DNA of 64,000 nucleotides. It comes from Siphonodentalium dalli (Eukaryota; Mollusca; Scaphopoda; Gadilida; Siphonodentaliidae). The stretch spans positions 26,297,141 through 26,361,140 of the forward strand of contig CP136065.1 in assembly GCA_032622095.1 (NCBI GenBank), written 5' to 3'. Shown here piece by piece: positions 10,633 through 23,200 of the stretch; within the stretch, counting starts at the first letter, position 1; every line of letters starts with the position of its first letter. A model generated the notes under the pieces. It was not told where the DNA came from, did not search any database, and was given only the letters and a program-made list of their open reading frames with translations. The position numbers were made by a program, and so were the translations under genes.

Positions 10633-11789
10633 CAATAGTTAGATATATACTATCCCAGATATACAGGCTATAGCAAGTGTACATGATTTTAACGCTGCCT
10701 GTTATATCCTGATTCGTTACCAAATAACAGGCTTGTACCAGTTTGTGTGTTTCGTCCGGTACATGCATATTACACCTAAACACGGTAGAGCTCAGTAAGC
10801 AAGTGGTTGGGTGTTTATAGCTTATCGTTGTCACCTGGCTGTTGGGTAAGCTTAATGTCGTGTTAGCGCAGTAAATTCGACAGTACATAGAGTATAACTA
10901 ACATAATGCATGTGGTATTAATGTGAAAGTGAACGCGAGCAGTTATCATTATTGTTTCTATATACACCCATGCGACTCATGTATGTCGCATTGTTCACAG
11001 CCACATTCATAAAGCACACACTATACTAATACAAGTATTATACTGAACAGTGCTTAGTCTAAACAAACGACCTCATGCGTGAATAAATGTATACCGAATT
11101 GAATACACCAACATGTCTGATTTGAACGGGTCATCAAGTTTTATTTGTTATTTGATAATCGCCGCGGTATGTGCATTGTATGTGGGTCTCATTGTTACTT
11201 ATGAACGCAATGCACCATGACATTTGTTGTCGCCAGTAGACACGAAACGCTATCGCCAATGTGATCACGATGGACGTAGATATTTGAATGGGTGTATGAC
11301 TCTGTTGGAGACCATTATCTATCGCTGTGTTATATGTTGCAGCGACTCGAGTGCCCTTGTGAATAAATGCGCATTATATATATATAAATATAACCAGCGG
11401 AATGCTAGATGGCGACACGTCAGGTAATACACGAGACACAAAGGACGATAGCTGCATGACTGTGTGACACTGGGGCGATAACGGCATGATACGTGGCACT
11501 GTATGTATGAGAGCCGCAAGTCAAATGACCCATGTTACATACTTTCGAAGGCAAACATATTTATGATCTTAATGACTCCGAGATTGTATAATAATTGTCG
11601 TTAACATTTACAGAGGTGAAAATATAAATACCCAATGTGAACATTTTCGCCAATAAAAATACTGGCGCAAAGCTAGACACTTTGTCGCCGGCGATACCTT
11701 TGGTCGCATAATGAACACATTTAAAGCTTATTTGGCCTGCAGTGCAGTCACTCGACGACATCTTTAACGCTACCATACAAATAATGCGT

Positions 11790-14240
11790 CACCGACAATA
11801 ACACGGGCGTCGCTGTGAATATATACCGAATCGCCAACCATATACAAAACTGCATTCTATAACCGCACACGTCATGACACCACCATGGGTTGTTGAATTA
11901 AATAATTGTTGAATTTCAATGTATATTTTGTATTATCTTGCACAGAAAAATAACTCAAAAATCCCCATGCATCGCACACTATATATGTATTATTATATTG
12001 TAACATTTTGAAGAGTAATTGAATTGAATTGAATTGCATGGTGAATACACGATGTCGTCGACGAAAACACTGGCGACAAATATAACACATGTAATATATC
12101 GACAATTACTGTGAACACACTGTCGCCGCAATGTCGCTGAAGAAAATTGCGGCAACTCAAAGAAGACACGATGAGCACAATTTCGCAAACGATAACAATG
12201 ACGAAACGGCGAACAAATGGTCGCTAAAATAACATTACATTAAAAAAACAATAAACGCCAATAAAAAAGAACACGGTGAACACAATTTCGCCGATGATTA
12301 ACATTGACGACAAAAAGTACAATAGCAGCGAATACACAGTGAACATCTTGTCGCCTACAATTACAGCGGCGACGCGGTGAACATAAAGTCGTATACTATT
12401 GCGGCGACGTCGGGGTAAACATCCTGTCACCTACAATTGCGGCGCCACACGGTGAACATGATGGCACCTTGATAGGAATGATGACCATGTCGCCTACAAT
12501 TACGGAGGCGACACGTTGAACAAGCTATCGCGTACAATTGCGGCTGCAACGAGATGAACACCCTGTCGCCTAAAATTGCCGATGGCGACGCGGTGAACAC
12601 CGTGTCGCCTAAAATTGCCGACGCGGTGAACATAATATCTTCTACAATTGCGGCGGCGTCGGGGTAAACACCATGTCGCCTACCGCTGCAGCGGCGGCGC
12701 AATGAAAATGAGGTCGCTACACTGACGGCGGTGAGCACCATGTCGCCTACAATTGCGGCGGCGACGCAGTGAACACCTTGTCGCACAAAATTGCGGCGGC
12801 GACGCGGTGAACATCTTGTCGCATAAAATTGCGGCGGCGACGCAGTGAAAATCATGTCGCCTACAATGCAGCGGCGACAAAATGAATATCATATCGCCTG
12901 CAATTGCGGCGGCGACAAATGAATATCATGTCGCCTAAAATTGCGGCGCCAGCGCAATGAAAATCAGGTCGATACAATTACGGCGGTGAGCACAATGTCG
13001 CCTACTATTGCGGCGGCGACGCAGTGAACATCATGTCGCCTACGATTGAGGACGCGACAAATTGATTATTATGTCGCCTAAAATTGCTGCAGCGACAAAA
13101 TGAATGTCATGTCGCCTACAATTTCGGCGGCGACAAAATGAATATCATGTCGCCTGCAAAAATGAATATCATGTCGCCTAAAATTGCGGCGGCGGCGCAA
13201 TGAAAATCAGGTCGATACAATTACGGCGGTGAGCACAATGTCGCCTACTATTGCGGCGGCGACGCAGTGAACATCATGTCGCCTACGATTGAGGACGCGA
13301 CAAATTGATTATTATGTCGCCTAAAATTGCTGCAGCGACAAAATGAATGTCATGTCGCCTACAATTGCGGCGGCGACAAAATGAATATCATGTCGCCTAC
13401 AATTGCGGTGGCGACGCAGTCAACATCTTGTCGCATAAGATTGCGGCGGTGATGCAGTGAACGTCATGTCGCCTACAATTGCGGCGGCAACAAAATGAAT
13501 ATAATGTCGCCTACAATTGTGGACGCGACAATTGAACCCCGTGTCGCCTACAATTGCGACGGCGACGCGATAAACACGGTCTAAACAAGCGGCAAAGCTA
13601 TAAACATCATGTCGCCTACAATTGCGGCGGCGATTCGGTGAACATCGTGTCGCCTACAATTGTAGCGGCGATTCGGCGACCTTCTTGTCATTCATAATTG
13701 CAGCGGCGACGTTGTAAACATCCTGTCGGTTCCAATTGTGGTTGCGACGCGGTAAACACCCTTTCGACTAAAATTGCGGCGGAAGGTTATAACCATCATG
13801 TCGCCTACAATTTCGGCGGCGATGCTGTAAACATGTCGACTGCAATTGCGGGGGCTACGCGATGAACATATCGCTACAATTGCAGCGTCGACGCGATGAA
13901 CACAATATCCCCTAAAATTGCGGCGACGAGGCAGTAAGAATCATGTCGCCTATACAGTTACGGCGGCGACTCAGTAAACATCATGTCGTAACGGTGACAA
14001 AGTAAACAGCATGTCGCCTACAGTTATAGCGGCGATGTGGTGAGCATCGTGCGGTTAAGATACATGTAGTTGCGGCCGCGCCTTGACCATCATGGCACCA
14101 AAAATTGCGACGACGAGGCGGTAAAATATCAACTACCAATGCGGTGGCGACGAGTTGAACATTAAATCGCTCAAAATCGTAACGGCGACAAAGTTATCAC
14201 CCTGTCGTCCACAATAGCGGCTGTTACGTAGTGAATAACA
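11790..14240. repeat. Minisatellite array B, 38-bp unit (intron 4)
   Basis: Tandem units with the consensus TGTCGCCTACAATTGCGGCG followed by GCGACGCAGTGAACATCA, 38 bp in total. Each unit contains the inverted pair GTCGCC...GGCGAC around a CAATTG core, so a single unit can form a small hairpin. The best units lie between about 12700 and 13700. At the margins, 11560-12400 and 14060-14640, units decay into irregular GCGGCGAC and GTGAACA words. A block of about 160 bp starting near 12950 recurs almost unchanged 243 bp later, a recent segmental amplification. Open frames over it are artefacts. Confidence 0.9.
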
Positions 14241-14254
14241 TACCGTCTTTGGGT

Positions 14255-14420
14255 TTTTTGGGGGGGGGGGACGAAAATTTCATTTCGCCAATAATGTTGT
14301 TGATTCAAATTTTATCCGAATTATTTATCGGTGTTTGAAAGTTCCATTTTTGCCTAATTGTTTGGCGTCGAAATACTGTTCGCCGTTCCGCCCGAACAGT
14401 TTGTGGGTGGGGGGGGGGCG
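14255..14420. other. Poly-G tracts at the edge of array B
   Basis: A run of ten G near 14261 and a second G-rich stretch of the form GTGGGTGGGGGGGGGGCGGGG near 14401-14421 lie 150 bp apart at the margin of the 38-bp array. On the transcribed minus strand of the gene they read as C runs. The second tract has enough G-runs for an intramolecular quadruplex on the plus strand; this is inference from composition. Confidence 0.55.
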
Positions 14421-14801
14421 GGGCATTTTAATACTGTTAGCAAGTATGTTCAGCTTCACTAGGAATACGGATGGAGGCAGGAATTTCGTTTTCGCCTGCA
14501 ATGTGGTCGGCGATAGCTTCTTCATAGTTTCGCCTGAATTATTCACAGCCTCGCTTGGTTTATTGCCAGTGGCCGAAAACATAGTTTCGGGCTGCAATTC
14601 TATCGGCGACATGTTGTTCGTGATTCATTACGTTGAGCATTAAAAGTTCAGTTTTGTCTACAACGAAGGCGAACAACCTAACTGCGCTAACATTACGGAC
14701 GAACATGCGTTTTCGGCGACACGCTGCCAGTTATGACTTCCAGTTAGGTTGCCGAAATAAACGCTGCTTGCAACCTCTGGCTATCTCAGATATCAACTTA
14801 C

Positions 14802-15183
14802 GGTTTTATGCCAGCAAGCGCCTTCATGTAGTCGTCGTAAGAATTCATAGTTGGTTTCGCTGCAGGCACATCTCCCGCTGTTTTGCCGGTAGCTGGCGAT
14901 TGCTTACCAGTGTCGTTCTTCTGGAAAAGCTTTGTGGGAACCTCGCTGCTTGTTGATGCCGTTGGATACTCTTTTTCTGCCTGTGAATGCTTTCGCATAT
15001 TAAGTTGTTGTCGTACAGTATTGGCGGCTGGAATGTTGTGGTTTAGGTGCACCTTTTCTGCTTTCCTCTTAGCTTTGTTGTCGGTTGTCACCAATTTCGA
15101 TTCACTCTTTGCCAACATACGTTTACGACACTGAGCTTCCAGCTCAGATTTAATGCAACTAGAGTAGAACTTTTCTTTCAGAT
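14802..15183 (-). CDS. SAMD11-like: Exon 4: polar, Lys-rich linker
   Basis: The acceptor CCATATTTTCAG precedes 15183. The first two bases (AT) complete a codon begun by the G of exon 3, giving Asp631, and the frame runs to the CC|GTAAGT donor. It encodes residues 631-758: a charged, probably helical start (DLKEKFYSSCIKSELEAQCR), a Lys-rich basic patch (NKAKRKAEK) and a Ser/Thr/Ala-rich low-complexity tail ending in YDDYMKALAGIK. No named domain is recognised. It belongs to the gene because phase, strand and splice sites agree on both sides. Disordered linkers of this kind are usual between the SAND and SAM parts of such proteins. Confidence 0.85.
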
Positions 15184-15999
15184 CTGAAAATATGGTCATC
15201 ATATTAAAATATAGCGCCATATATGTAGCGAATACATTATGTAAGGGTGACATTTGCATATGAAATGACGCAGAGCCTGTGAGCTGAGATGTGGCACATA
15301 AAGTAAATTCATTATACTCGGTTATATTTAACATGAGTCAAACAGCATAATAACAAAATTCCTATATTAGAGAGCATAGTTATGCATCGGCGAAGATATT
15401 TCACAGTAAAACAAACTGATATAACTTATCTGTTGTCAATACGTAGTATACTATTGATCCGCCTCTCAAAACAAAAACACGAAAACTATTTAATCAGTAA
15501 GAGTATCAATCAGTATAGATTTTTACTTCGCGACGAACACAATATCACCACATAGCATGCCACGAGTTGCAAATAGCTATTCCGACATATACTTGACGTC
15601 AACCAAGCCAACACAACAAATACAATCTCCAATTTTGGCCACATTAATCGCGATATATAGTGAATGATTTCGACATCAACAAAAAGCCCATAGGGAAATA
15701 TAACAACGCAGTCATGAGATATCAGTCTGTATAAAAACATACATCCAGAGTCAAACTGACATACCATAAGTCTACCTCAGTCTCGTTGAAATGCTATTTC
15801 TCAGAGCGTGCGTTCTTCCCAAAATTGCGTCACATCACGTTACGTTAATCGTTTCGATTGGACACTTTTATCTTGGGGCTACTAATAATGAGTTCTGGTG
15901 AACGCTACTGACATGGAATCGCGCGATTCGGAAATAGAATCAAAACCACTATTTATATGTGGACTGTAGTTAACTTAGATTGATCAGATATATACGCAC
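15184..15999 (-). other. Intron 3
   Basis: Phase 1 intron, 816 bp, donor CCTG|GTGCGTAT and acceptor ATATTTTCAG. The next GT, four bases on, would shift the frame and does not fit exon 4. AT-rich, no repeat recognised. Confidence 0.85.
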
Positions 16000-16283
16000 C
16001 AGGAGGCATGCCATCCAGACAGGGTAGGCTGGATGGTGATGGAATTCTTGTGGCTCCGCTGAGGTCAGATAGACTGTCAGATCTGTTCTGCGCCTCTTGT
16101 TGGTGTAGCATTTCAGTTTCTTCTAGTTCGCCAATTGACGGTGATTCATGCTTGATATTGGTCGGTTGTGCCTCGTTTGTTCGGATGTTTGGCTCACATA
16201 TTTTCACTGCCTGTCGTTCTTTCGCCGTTCTTAACTCAGCAATGATACTGCTCAGCTTTGATTCCTTCTGTGGAGGCGGTGGA
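16000..16283 (-). CDS. SAMD11-like: Exon 3: Pro/Glu/Ser linker with SUMO-type site
   Basis: The acceptor GCATATTTCAG precedes 16283; the first base completes Ser536 (AG|T). It encodes residues 537-630, opening PPPPQKESKLSSIIAELRTA. It contains IKHE at 579-582, a consensus SUMO-acceptor motif, and a Ser/Pro-rich run (SDSLSDLSG, PSPSSLP) that may be phosphorylated. It ends CCTCCTG|GTGCGTAT. No globular domain is recognised. Correct phase on both sides makes it a firm exon despite the low complexity. Confidence 0.86.
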
Positions 16284-16903
16284 CTGAAATATGCATGAAT
16301 GGAAATCATAATAATGTTAATCGATAATGCGATGGATTCATCCAAAGGACATAAAGTTATTAGCTTTCCTGTCTGTTTGTTTATGGCATGAACCATTTAT
16401 TATCTTATAAACAGGAAGCCAAACAGTGTAACATTCGTGAAATCAGAATTAACTAAATGACCTGCTGATTAACTGTAGACAGCAGCAAGAACATATATAT
16501 AGCGGAGGCTTATTAGAATCATATATAAAATAAAATTGATTATTTTTGTTCTATATTTCATAGTCATGACAACACTGAAAGCATGTAAAATGACCGGTCA
16601 GGAAACGTGCCACTATAGTGTAATTTATCACGACAGTAAGTTAGCGATTGCTATACTGAATGACTTTTCCATACCAAGTGAAAAAATGAACATTGGAATG
16701 GTCTATTTTTAATATGAATTGATGTTAAGGACACAAGAGCCACCACAGCCATATAAAATGATAATACAAGTGCAGAAGAATCCAAATTGATTGGTGGGGA
16801 ATTGTCGTTTGTTGAACTTATTATCTGCACATTTCCTAAGGGAACTACTCGTAAATGAGTGTTTAATCAAGAAAGGGTCAAGAAGGAATAACTTGTTATT
16901 TAC
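16284..16903 (-). other. Intron 2
   Basis: Phase 2 intron of 620 bp with donor TGCAG|GTAAAT at 16903 and acceptor CATATTTCAG at 16284. Its 5' part (16643-16881) is a TTAA-family MITE inserted close to the donor; the remainder is AT-rich. Confidence 0.87.
16643..16881 (-). mobile_element. TTAA-type MITE, family 2, copy in intron 2
   Basis: Aligns in reverse orientation with the elements at 61834-62101 and 62698-62945. Shared blocks include ACATTGGAATGGTCTA, TTGTTGAACTTATTATCTG and ACATTTCCTAAGGGAA. The ends (GATTGCTATACT... and ...AAGAAAGGGTCAA) are eroded versions of the family TIR, and the TTAA borders are no longer intact. The element ends 22 bp from the exon 2 donor. No coding capacity. 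Confidence 0.75.
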
Positions 16904-18099
16904 CTGCAGGATGGTGTGGAGTGCCTTTCCGGATGCGTGGTTGGTTCCGGCTTCTCGTCCGTAGTTTCGGCGGAGAGGACTGGTGCCACTATTTCATCTA
17001 CGTCACTGTTATTTTCCACCAACAGCTTAGTCTCGTCTTGTTTGCATCCATCTAGAGGGAAGTCAATCGTATCAGCAGTCACGGGGCACCCGGCATCTCC
17101 TGGTGCTGGTTCGTCATCGCGTGGTGTTTCACTGCTGTAACTAACCGGACTTCTGGTGCACTCGGGTTCCAGTGTGGGCATTTGGATATGGTCTGGGGAT
17201 AACGAATCTTCATTCGCAACCTCAGGCGGGGTCGGCGTCTTCTGGTCGGTATATTCCGCCAATGGCTCTACTTCCATTGGTTCTGAAGCAGCGACATCTC
17301 GGGGTGAAGAAATAGTTTGACATGTTTCTTCCACCTTGGTTTCGGTTTCATCATCTTGCTGTATTGGCGAGTGTTGTTGGACCGGTGGATGAACACTGTC
17401 ATTACTATCTGTCGCATCGTCGCAAAATTCATACACGTCGATGGCCGATTTCTTAGCAGGAACCTCAGCAGCATATTTGTGAGATTTTGAAGATGATTTC
17501 TTCCGTCCCTGTGACAACTTCTCTGACTTCAGCCCTTTGCATTTAATCTTGATTGGTGCGACGATGTCGCTGTTATTACGCGGAACAGCTTTGATAGTAT
17601 CAACATGGCAACCATTCGCTTGCCCGTCTACTTCTTCGTCTATATCAGCCGCTGACTTGGTAGAATCTCTTACTTTTTGAGACGCCCGTTCTAACAAAGG
17701 AGTAGCTCCCTTGTGGCTCTCCTGTCGCGCGACCTCCACGTTCACGTTACTGTCATCTTTGTCGTCCCCGTTGGACGCAATGTGATTACCATCGACATAT
17801 TTCGCTTTCTTATCACAGGGGACCACCGACTCATACTCATTCTCCGAATACTGATCCGTTTCCACATCAGATTCTGCTTCGCCGTCCGTCTGACATTCCT
17901 CATTTTCAGCCTCGCTATTTCCGGTCACATCGTCTTTCTCCTCTTCTGTATCTCCCTCGCTTTCATCCTCATCCAAGCTTCCGTCTTCCTCGTCGTTCGC
18001 GTCTGTCTGGTCATTTGATTCCTCATTGTCGCTTTCCTTAAATGGTGTTGTCTTGGAGATGATTGGCATCAATTTCTCATGCTCAGGGCTTCGTCTGAA
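16904..18099 (-). CDS. SAMD11-like: Exon 2: long acidic and disordered region
   Basis: The acceptor GTATATTTTCAG precedes 18099. Phase 0 entry gives FRRSPEHEKLMPIISK, continuing from the SAND exon. The exon covers residues 138-536. Residues about 158-230 are strongly acidic (KESDNEES, DEEDGSLDEDESEGDTEEE), as in acidic activation or chromatin-binding regions. A Ser/Lys stretch (SQGRKKSSSKSHK) and Gln/Pro/Thr-rich segments with many potential CK2-type sites follow. The 1196-nt length is open throughout on the minus strand, which is unlikely by chance in this AT-rich region. GC content and codon use differ visibly from the flanking introns. No conserved fold is recognised, so the role is inferred from composition only. 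Confidence 0.9.
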
Positions 18100-20112
18100 C
18101 TGAAAATATACAAGCAGCAAAACTTAAGTATTAACACATGAATTAAGATTTCATGGAGAAATAAGTGCCATCTAATTGTCCTGCACTCTGTATTTACACC
18201 CGTATTTTGATTATCACATACATGTATTATCACATATAATTTATACCACAAGTAAAAGTGACTGTGTGTTCTTTTTATCGTTATCTGGCGAACATAAATG
18301 ATTCTATCGTTTCGATATCGTAGTGAACTTACAAGGAGATATTATTAACAGTTTATATACATGTATATGGTCTTATATATGAGCTTGCTATATGTTTAAA
18401 TTATCGACTCCGAATTACCCAATCGAGTGTCGACACAACGGCTGGCACTAACGCGAGTCGGCTGACGTCAGCAGCACAGAAGTATGAAGTGCGACGTAAT
18501 AGGATCTAAACCTTCCTACTGTTGTGTTTTTTCTGGACGAATCAGAAACAAAATGATAATTTTACACTCAGGTGGCACCGATCTTGCAATACCCATCGCG
18601 ATAAGTTGAGAAAACTGATGAGGCTAACGAATAGACTACACCTATACATGGACATTGTATACTATGGTGGTGTTGCTTGTGCATGCATTTCACACAATGG
18701 CATGAACACATGAATAAACTTCGTCTGAGTATCCATCTGGTCCCATGTTACATCAGTACTGCTAACCTCCATTTCGCTTTGAACGAGTATATACAACTAT
18801 GTTCTGGCTAATGATACCCATCGTATACGACAATTAACGTCGGATTGGGGGAGTTAATATGAGTTGTGTTCTCCGTCGCTTGGTGTTTGTCTTATCGTAC
18901 ACAGCTTGCACGCGTTCGTTCCACGTCGATTGTATTTAAATGTTGTCGAGCTTCGTGCTCGGAATAATCGCGGATCGAGCGACCTGCATTCGCATCGATA
19001 TAATCTGCAGTGCGCATGCCCCAGGCGAAACATATTCATTTCTACAAACTATTCCGCGAGGTTGAATATGCGTTGCTGTAGGCCATTCCGCGGTCATACT
19101 TTGCTAATAACACATGAGCTGCCACATAATTATATATACGCACTTCGAATCAAATACAGTGACGTTGTTTATGATTAAAAGATGTGCTAAGCTTTTATGT
19201 TATGTTTTACCTCGTCTGGTCTGTTAGTTTCTTGTTTAGACCAAGATACATTAACGTTCAGTTCTAATGTACGATCCAGCAGCGTGTGAAAAGAGAATTT
19301 AAGAGACAAGGGGTCTGCACGTCATGGTCGTTGACAACAAAGAGGACCCTTGACGCGACGTATTTTTTTTTTTTGGCTTTTGATGCGTACTTGATCCTTA
19401 CTCAGATGCGTTGTTGAATATTTCATGGATTACACGCCGCAGTGTCGCGGAGGAAGTAACCACTGAAACATGTTCGATTGCTGGGGCCGAAATTCTTCCG
19501 CGCGGTCGATTTAGCGATAGGATTATCTGCTGGTCTCAAATGGTAATCAATAATTGATTCGCTAAACCATTAGGGAGACAGATATATATGTGGTAGACTG
19601 GGGACGGAATAAATATATCTCTATCGTGTCTATAGGCCGGAACATGGTGCGGGAACGATCGTTACGACGATACATAGGTTACTATGTCCGCTCAATCATT
19701 CAAACGACCGACAGGAATGTCGAGCGACGCGAGCACTGCGCATGCGTCTCTGTGGGATATAATTCTAACACATTTGTTTACAACATTTCACTCCGATCTG
19801 CGCATAACAAAGACATGTATATGCACTGAGATCAAAGCCGTATACGCAGCATTTAGTCGCCCACGTGCGTTCGTGTTGCCATGGATGTTCTCAGTAAACA
19901 TATTTATTTAGACGTAATGTATGCGCGTAACGAGTATAATTTACGTGTAACGTGTGAGTTCTATTCTATAACAAATTGCATTAAACATTTACATATAGTG
20001 TACATATATATTTTACAACTATAATTATATACAAATCTAAAACATTGTTTTCTATTTATGCAATAAATAATATAGAAGAAGCAATACTTTGCTTTAAATG
20101 TCACAATTTTGA
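18100..20112. other. Intronic, no gene; CpG-richer patch near 18.85-19.1 kb
   Basis: No repeat or exon is recognised. Around 18850-19100 CG dinucleotides are denser than in flanking DNA. Lying 0.8-1 kb upstream of exon 2, this could be a promoter for a form lacking the SAND exon, for which Met148 in exon 2 would be an available start. This is an inference from position only. Confidence 0.3.
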
Positions 20113-20266
20113 GCGCAAGATGTCGCAATATTAAGGGCGAAATATTGCGATATTAAGCGCAAAATATTGCAATAATATCGCAAGCGGCTCGCTTATAAGC
20201 GTTTCCACTTGCAATATTATTGCGATAAATATTGCGATATTGGACGCGAAAATAGCGCGCTTAATA
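20113..20266. mobile_element. Fold-back element rich in GCGATATTGCAATAT words
   Basis: Inverted arms made of alternating GCGC and AATATTGC words meet near 20195: AATATTGCAATAATATCGCA at the left opposes TTGCAATATTATTGCGATAA at the right. Pairing is imperfect but extends over 50 bp or more. No coding capacity; probably a decayed MITE. Confidence 0.6.
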
Positions 20267-23200
20267 TACCACTTCTTTTGACTGGTACTGTATGTACAGC
20301 GTCCATCTGTTTATAGTCTTATTATAGTCCCTCTAGTGGCCGAAACAACGATTCATCCCAAATAACCCAAACCGAACTCTTAAAGTGATGTAAAAAAAAT
20401 TAAACAATCCGCTGAGCTGTTCAGATCGGAATAACAAAGAATAGCCCCAAAACAAGTTATGTTCATGAATTTTATAATTAAATAGACAGAAAACAGCGAC
20501 ATTCTAATAAACGAATTACATATACAGTAATTATGGCGGAACCATGGCTGTAATATTTATGCCCAATGAATAAAGTAGTAAATGTTTTTATGTGTGCATA
20601 GTTCGAAAGTTGTGTTCTCGGGAATGGTAGGCGATGTGTGGATGGAATTTTCGATAATCTGTGTCTATTGTTACTTGAATACTAACTTATCGGTTGTATT
20701 CACTGAATTAAGTCAATAATATATCTTTAGCATTTGAACGCAGGGGAAATGAGCTCCGATCAATTGGTTAGATGTACATGTACATGAAACTTATACGCCA
20801 ATCCCCCTGTATGCACACCATTGTCGATAACTTATTTTGTATATAGTCTGGGCTACAATAACTGTTTTCAACTATACCCAATCGATCACTATAAATGTGA
20901 ACATCGACCAAGCAACATGAGTGCATCTGGCGTCAAAAGACAAATACCCTTTGTGATTCTCAGTGCACTCCTCTCATCAACCAATCATTATCGTCTTATC
21001 ACTTATCAGCGGTATACGCAGACGATCAATGACCGCTGAAATCTTGGCGGTTGGTCTGGGTGGCCAATTTAAGAATGTGTAACTGAACTTATTACAAATA
21101 AGATGGCGCGCCCGGTGTGCTGCTGCTTTGATGCTTCTTGACACCGCGAAGCTTACTATAGTCTTTAGATGAGGAAAGTGTATACATAACTGTTGTTCAT
21201 CGGTTCGCAAAGATGATTTTATGGCTGTGGTATCAAAGAACCAAATCGCTGTATCGCGAAAAAACTAGCTCAATTTTGCAGTAGAATTAGCCATATGCTA
21301 TTTCACAGGGCGTATTGGAAGCGCATGTCACATATACACCAAACTCTCAATGTAATCTACAAGCTAGGCATAGCTACGCCTTCATCCGCGCAAATTTATA
21401 AAATGAATATTGATCGCTATTATATCCTCAGGTGTCGCAATGCTGCATGTAGATTGTGGGGGTTTTCGATCAAACGCGTATTCATGTAAATTACCAACAT
21501 GTTTACTCGTACGTTGGTGAATACAGCTAAAGCCAATATCCATCTGCCCCAAAGCTAAACACGTCTGTCTCCCTGGTCAAGCTAATTCGATTATTGATCT
21601 CCCAAAATAGACGTTTCTTGCTGTGGGCGCAATGTAAAGTTACGCAACGATCCACAGGGTTTCTGTGAATGCAAGCAAGAGGTCGCGCAAATAATTTACC
21701 CCGCAACAATGCGGCATTGTTATTTGCAAAGAGTTGGTACAAAGAATATGACTTGGTCGCATGTGGTTATGTCTTCCGAAACGTCTCATTCGGTCAGACT
21801 TAACATCTTATCATATGCGTGAACGTTGAAGCGTTTTCGTATGCCCCATTCGCCCAAGATTGATGTGATCATGGGGACTGAGATACCTTGCGGCTCGTCT
21901 GTGTCTACATAAATAACATTTTACACGCAGAACGTCTGCATTCGACGTGACGGATGTGATAAAAAGCTATATGGGATAGCCCTGGTATGGAAACCAATAA
22001 AGATGCCAGCGTTGATTGTCGAAATGAGGCATTCATCGATGCATGTTTTATTGCTAGCTTTTGCCAATTTACAATGCCAATGAAGGTCTCCTGGGGGATA
22101 ACATAAATGTTGGGTCCCGATGCCGAGTAATATCGATGAGACGTTTGGCGAATATCTAAATATACATTTATATTTCCCCATACCAAGGGAGTTAAGTTTC
22201 GAGGATGCCCAGACTGCCCCCAGATCGTACCCCGTTAAGTGTACATATAACGCTTTCAACGTCAACCAATACGAACCAGTAGTCCCTGTACCCTCATCCG
22301 CCAAAAATACTACCCAATCATCTGAATTTGAACCATACACCATATATTGAACAGCCCTCGGGTAGTATCCATTTTCACACACTGTTGAACTAAGCCCTAA
22401 ACTTATAAATTACATATACATCTGTGCACGACTCACCCGAGGCCATCTTACTATTGTTATTAATTTCTATATTCACCACACTGGGGATGGCAGGAAGACA
22501 GTCTTGCCAGACTATGCCATCCCCCACAATATACGACAGAATTATCCATAATTTTCATCATTATTATGTAATATATATGTGTATCGGAAATATAATATCC
22601 TATCCTATCCCTCGTAGATGGGTAATGTTCGGATAGTGATATTGTGATTTTCAATTGGAGATGACAGCAACGCCATCATCAACCTACGTTGTATATACAC
22701 ACATACTATAGTATATAATTTACATGAAACAGCAACGGGTATAAAATGCAAGTAAAATTATTGATTGGTTTCTCAATACGCATGTACATTATTTTTTTGT
22801 GGGGGATCTCATACACTGTAATTGGATCGGCATACAGCCCAGTCTCCGACAAGTGCCGATATGATTCAATAAACAGATATGGCGTCTTAGAAATGGCAAT
22901 TTGGATTCCATGGTATGATCTGAGAAGACAGTTCATTGGAACGCAGCTATAACGACTCGCTCGTCGGGCATACTGACAGCCATATCACACGGCCATGCCA
23001 AGAACATTTATCAATATGGCAGACATGCAATAGGTGATCATTACATGCAGAGGAACAGCCGATATGTTTATGGCGAGACGGGAAATTGCTTAAATGTTAA
23101 TTGATCTTCTCATTTGTATTTTATGAGTTCGTTTCACCCATTCGCCAAAGCCTACATTCACTGTGGTAGATCATGTCATAGTGCGTGCCTGGTGTTAAGC

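Larger units (their letters stand above)
10426..14801 (-). other. Intron 4
   Basis: Phase 2 intron with a strong donor CC|GTAAGT at 14801 and an ATATTTTCAG acceptor at 10426. It is 4.4 kb, and more than half of it is the 38-bp minisatellite (11790-14240, with decayed units to about 14640). It also contains a SINE fragment at 10572-10632. The segment 10633-11790 shows no other supported feature. Confidence 0.88.

Noticed and set aside
15996-15999. Alternative exon 3 donor four bases downstream (GC|GTATAT)
   Set aside because: It would leave two bases of a codon and put exon 4 out of frame; the GTGCGTAT donor keeps the frame.
16916-18018. Plus-strand frames opposite exon 2
   Set aside because: Shadows of the minus-strand coding exon, without splice support or domain.
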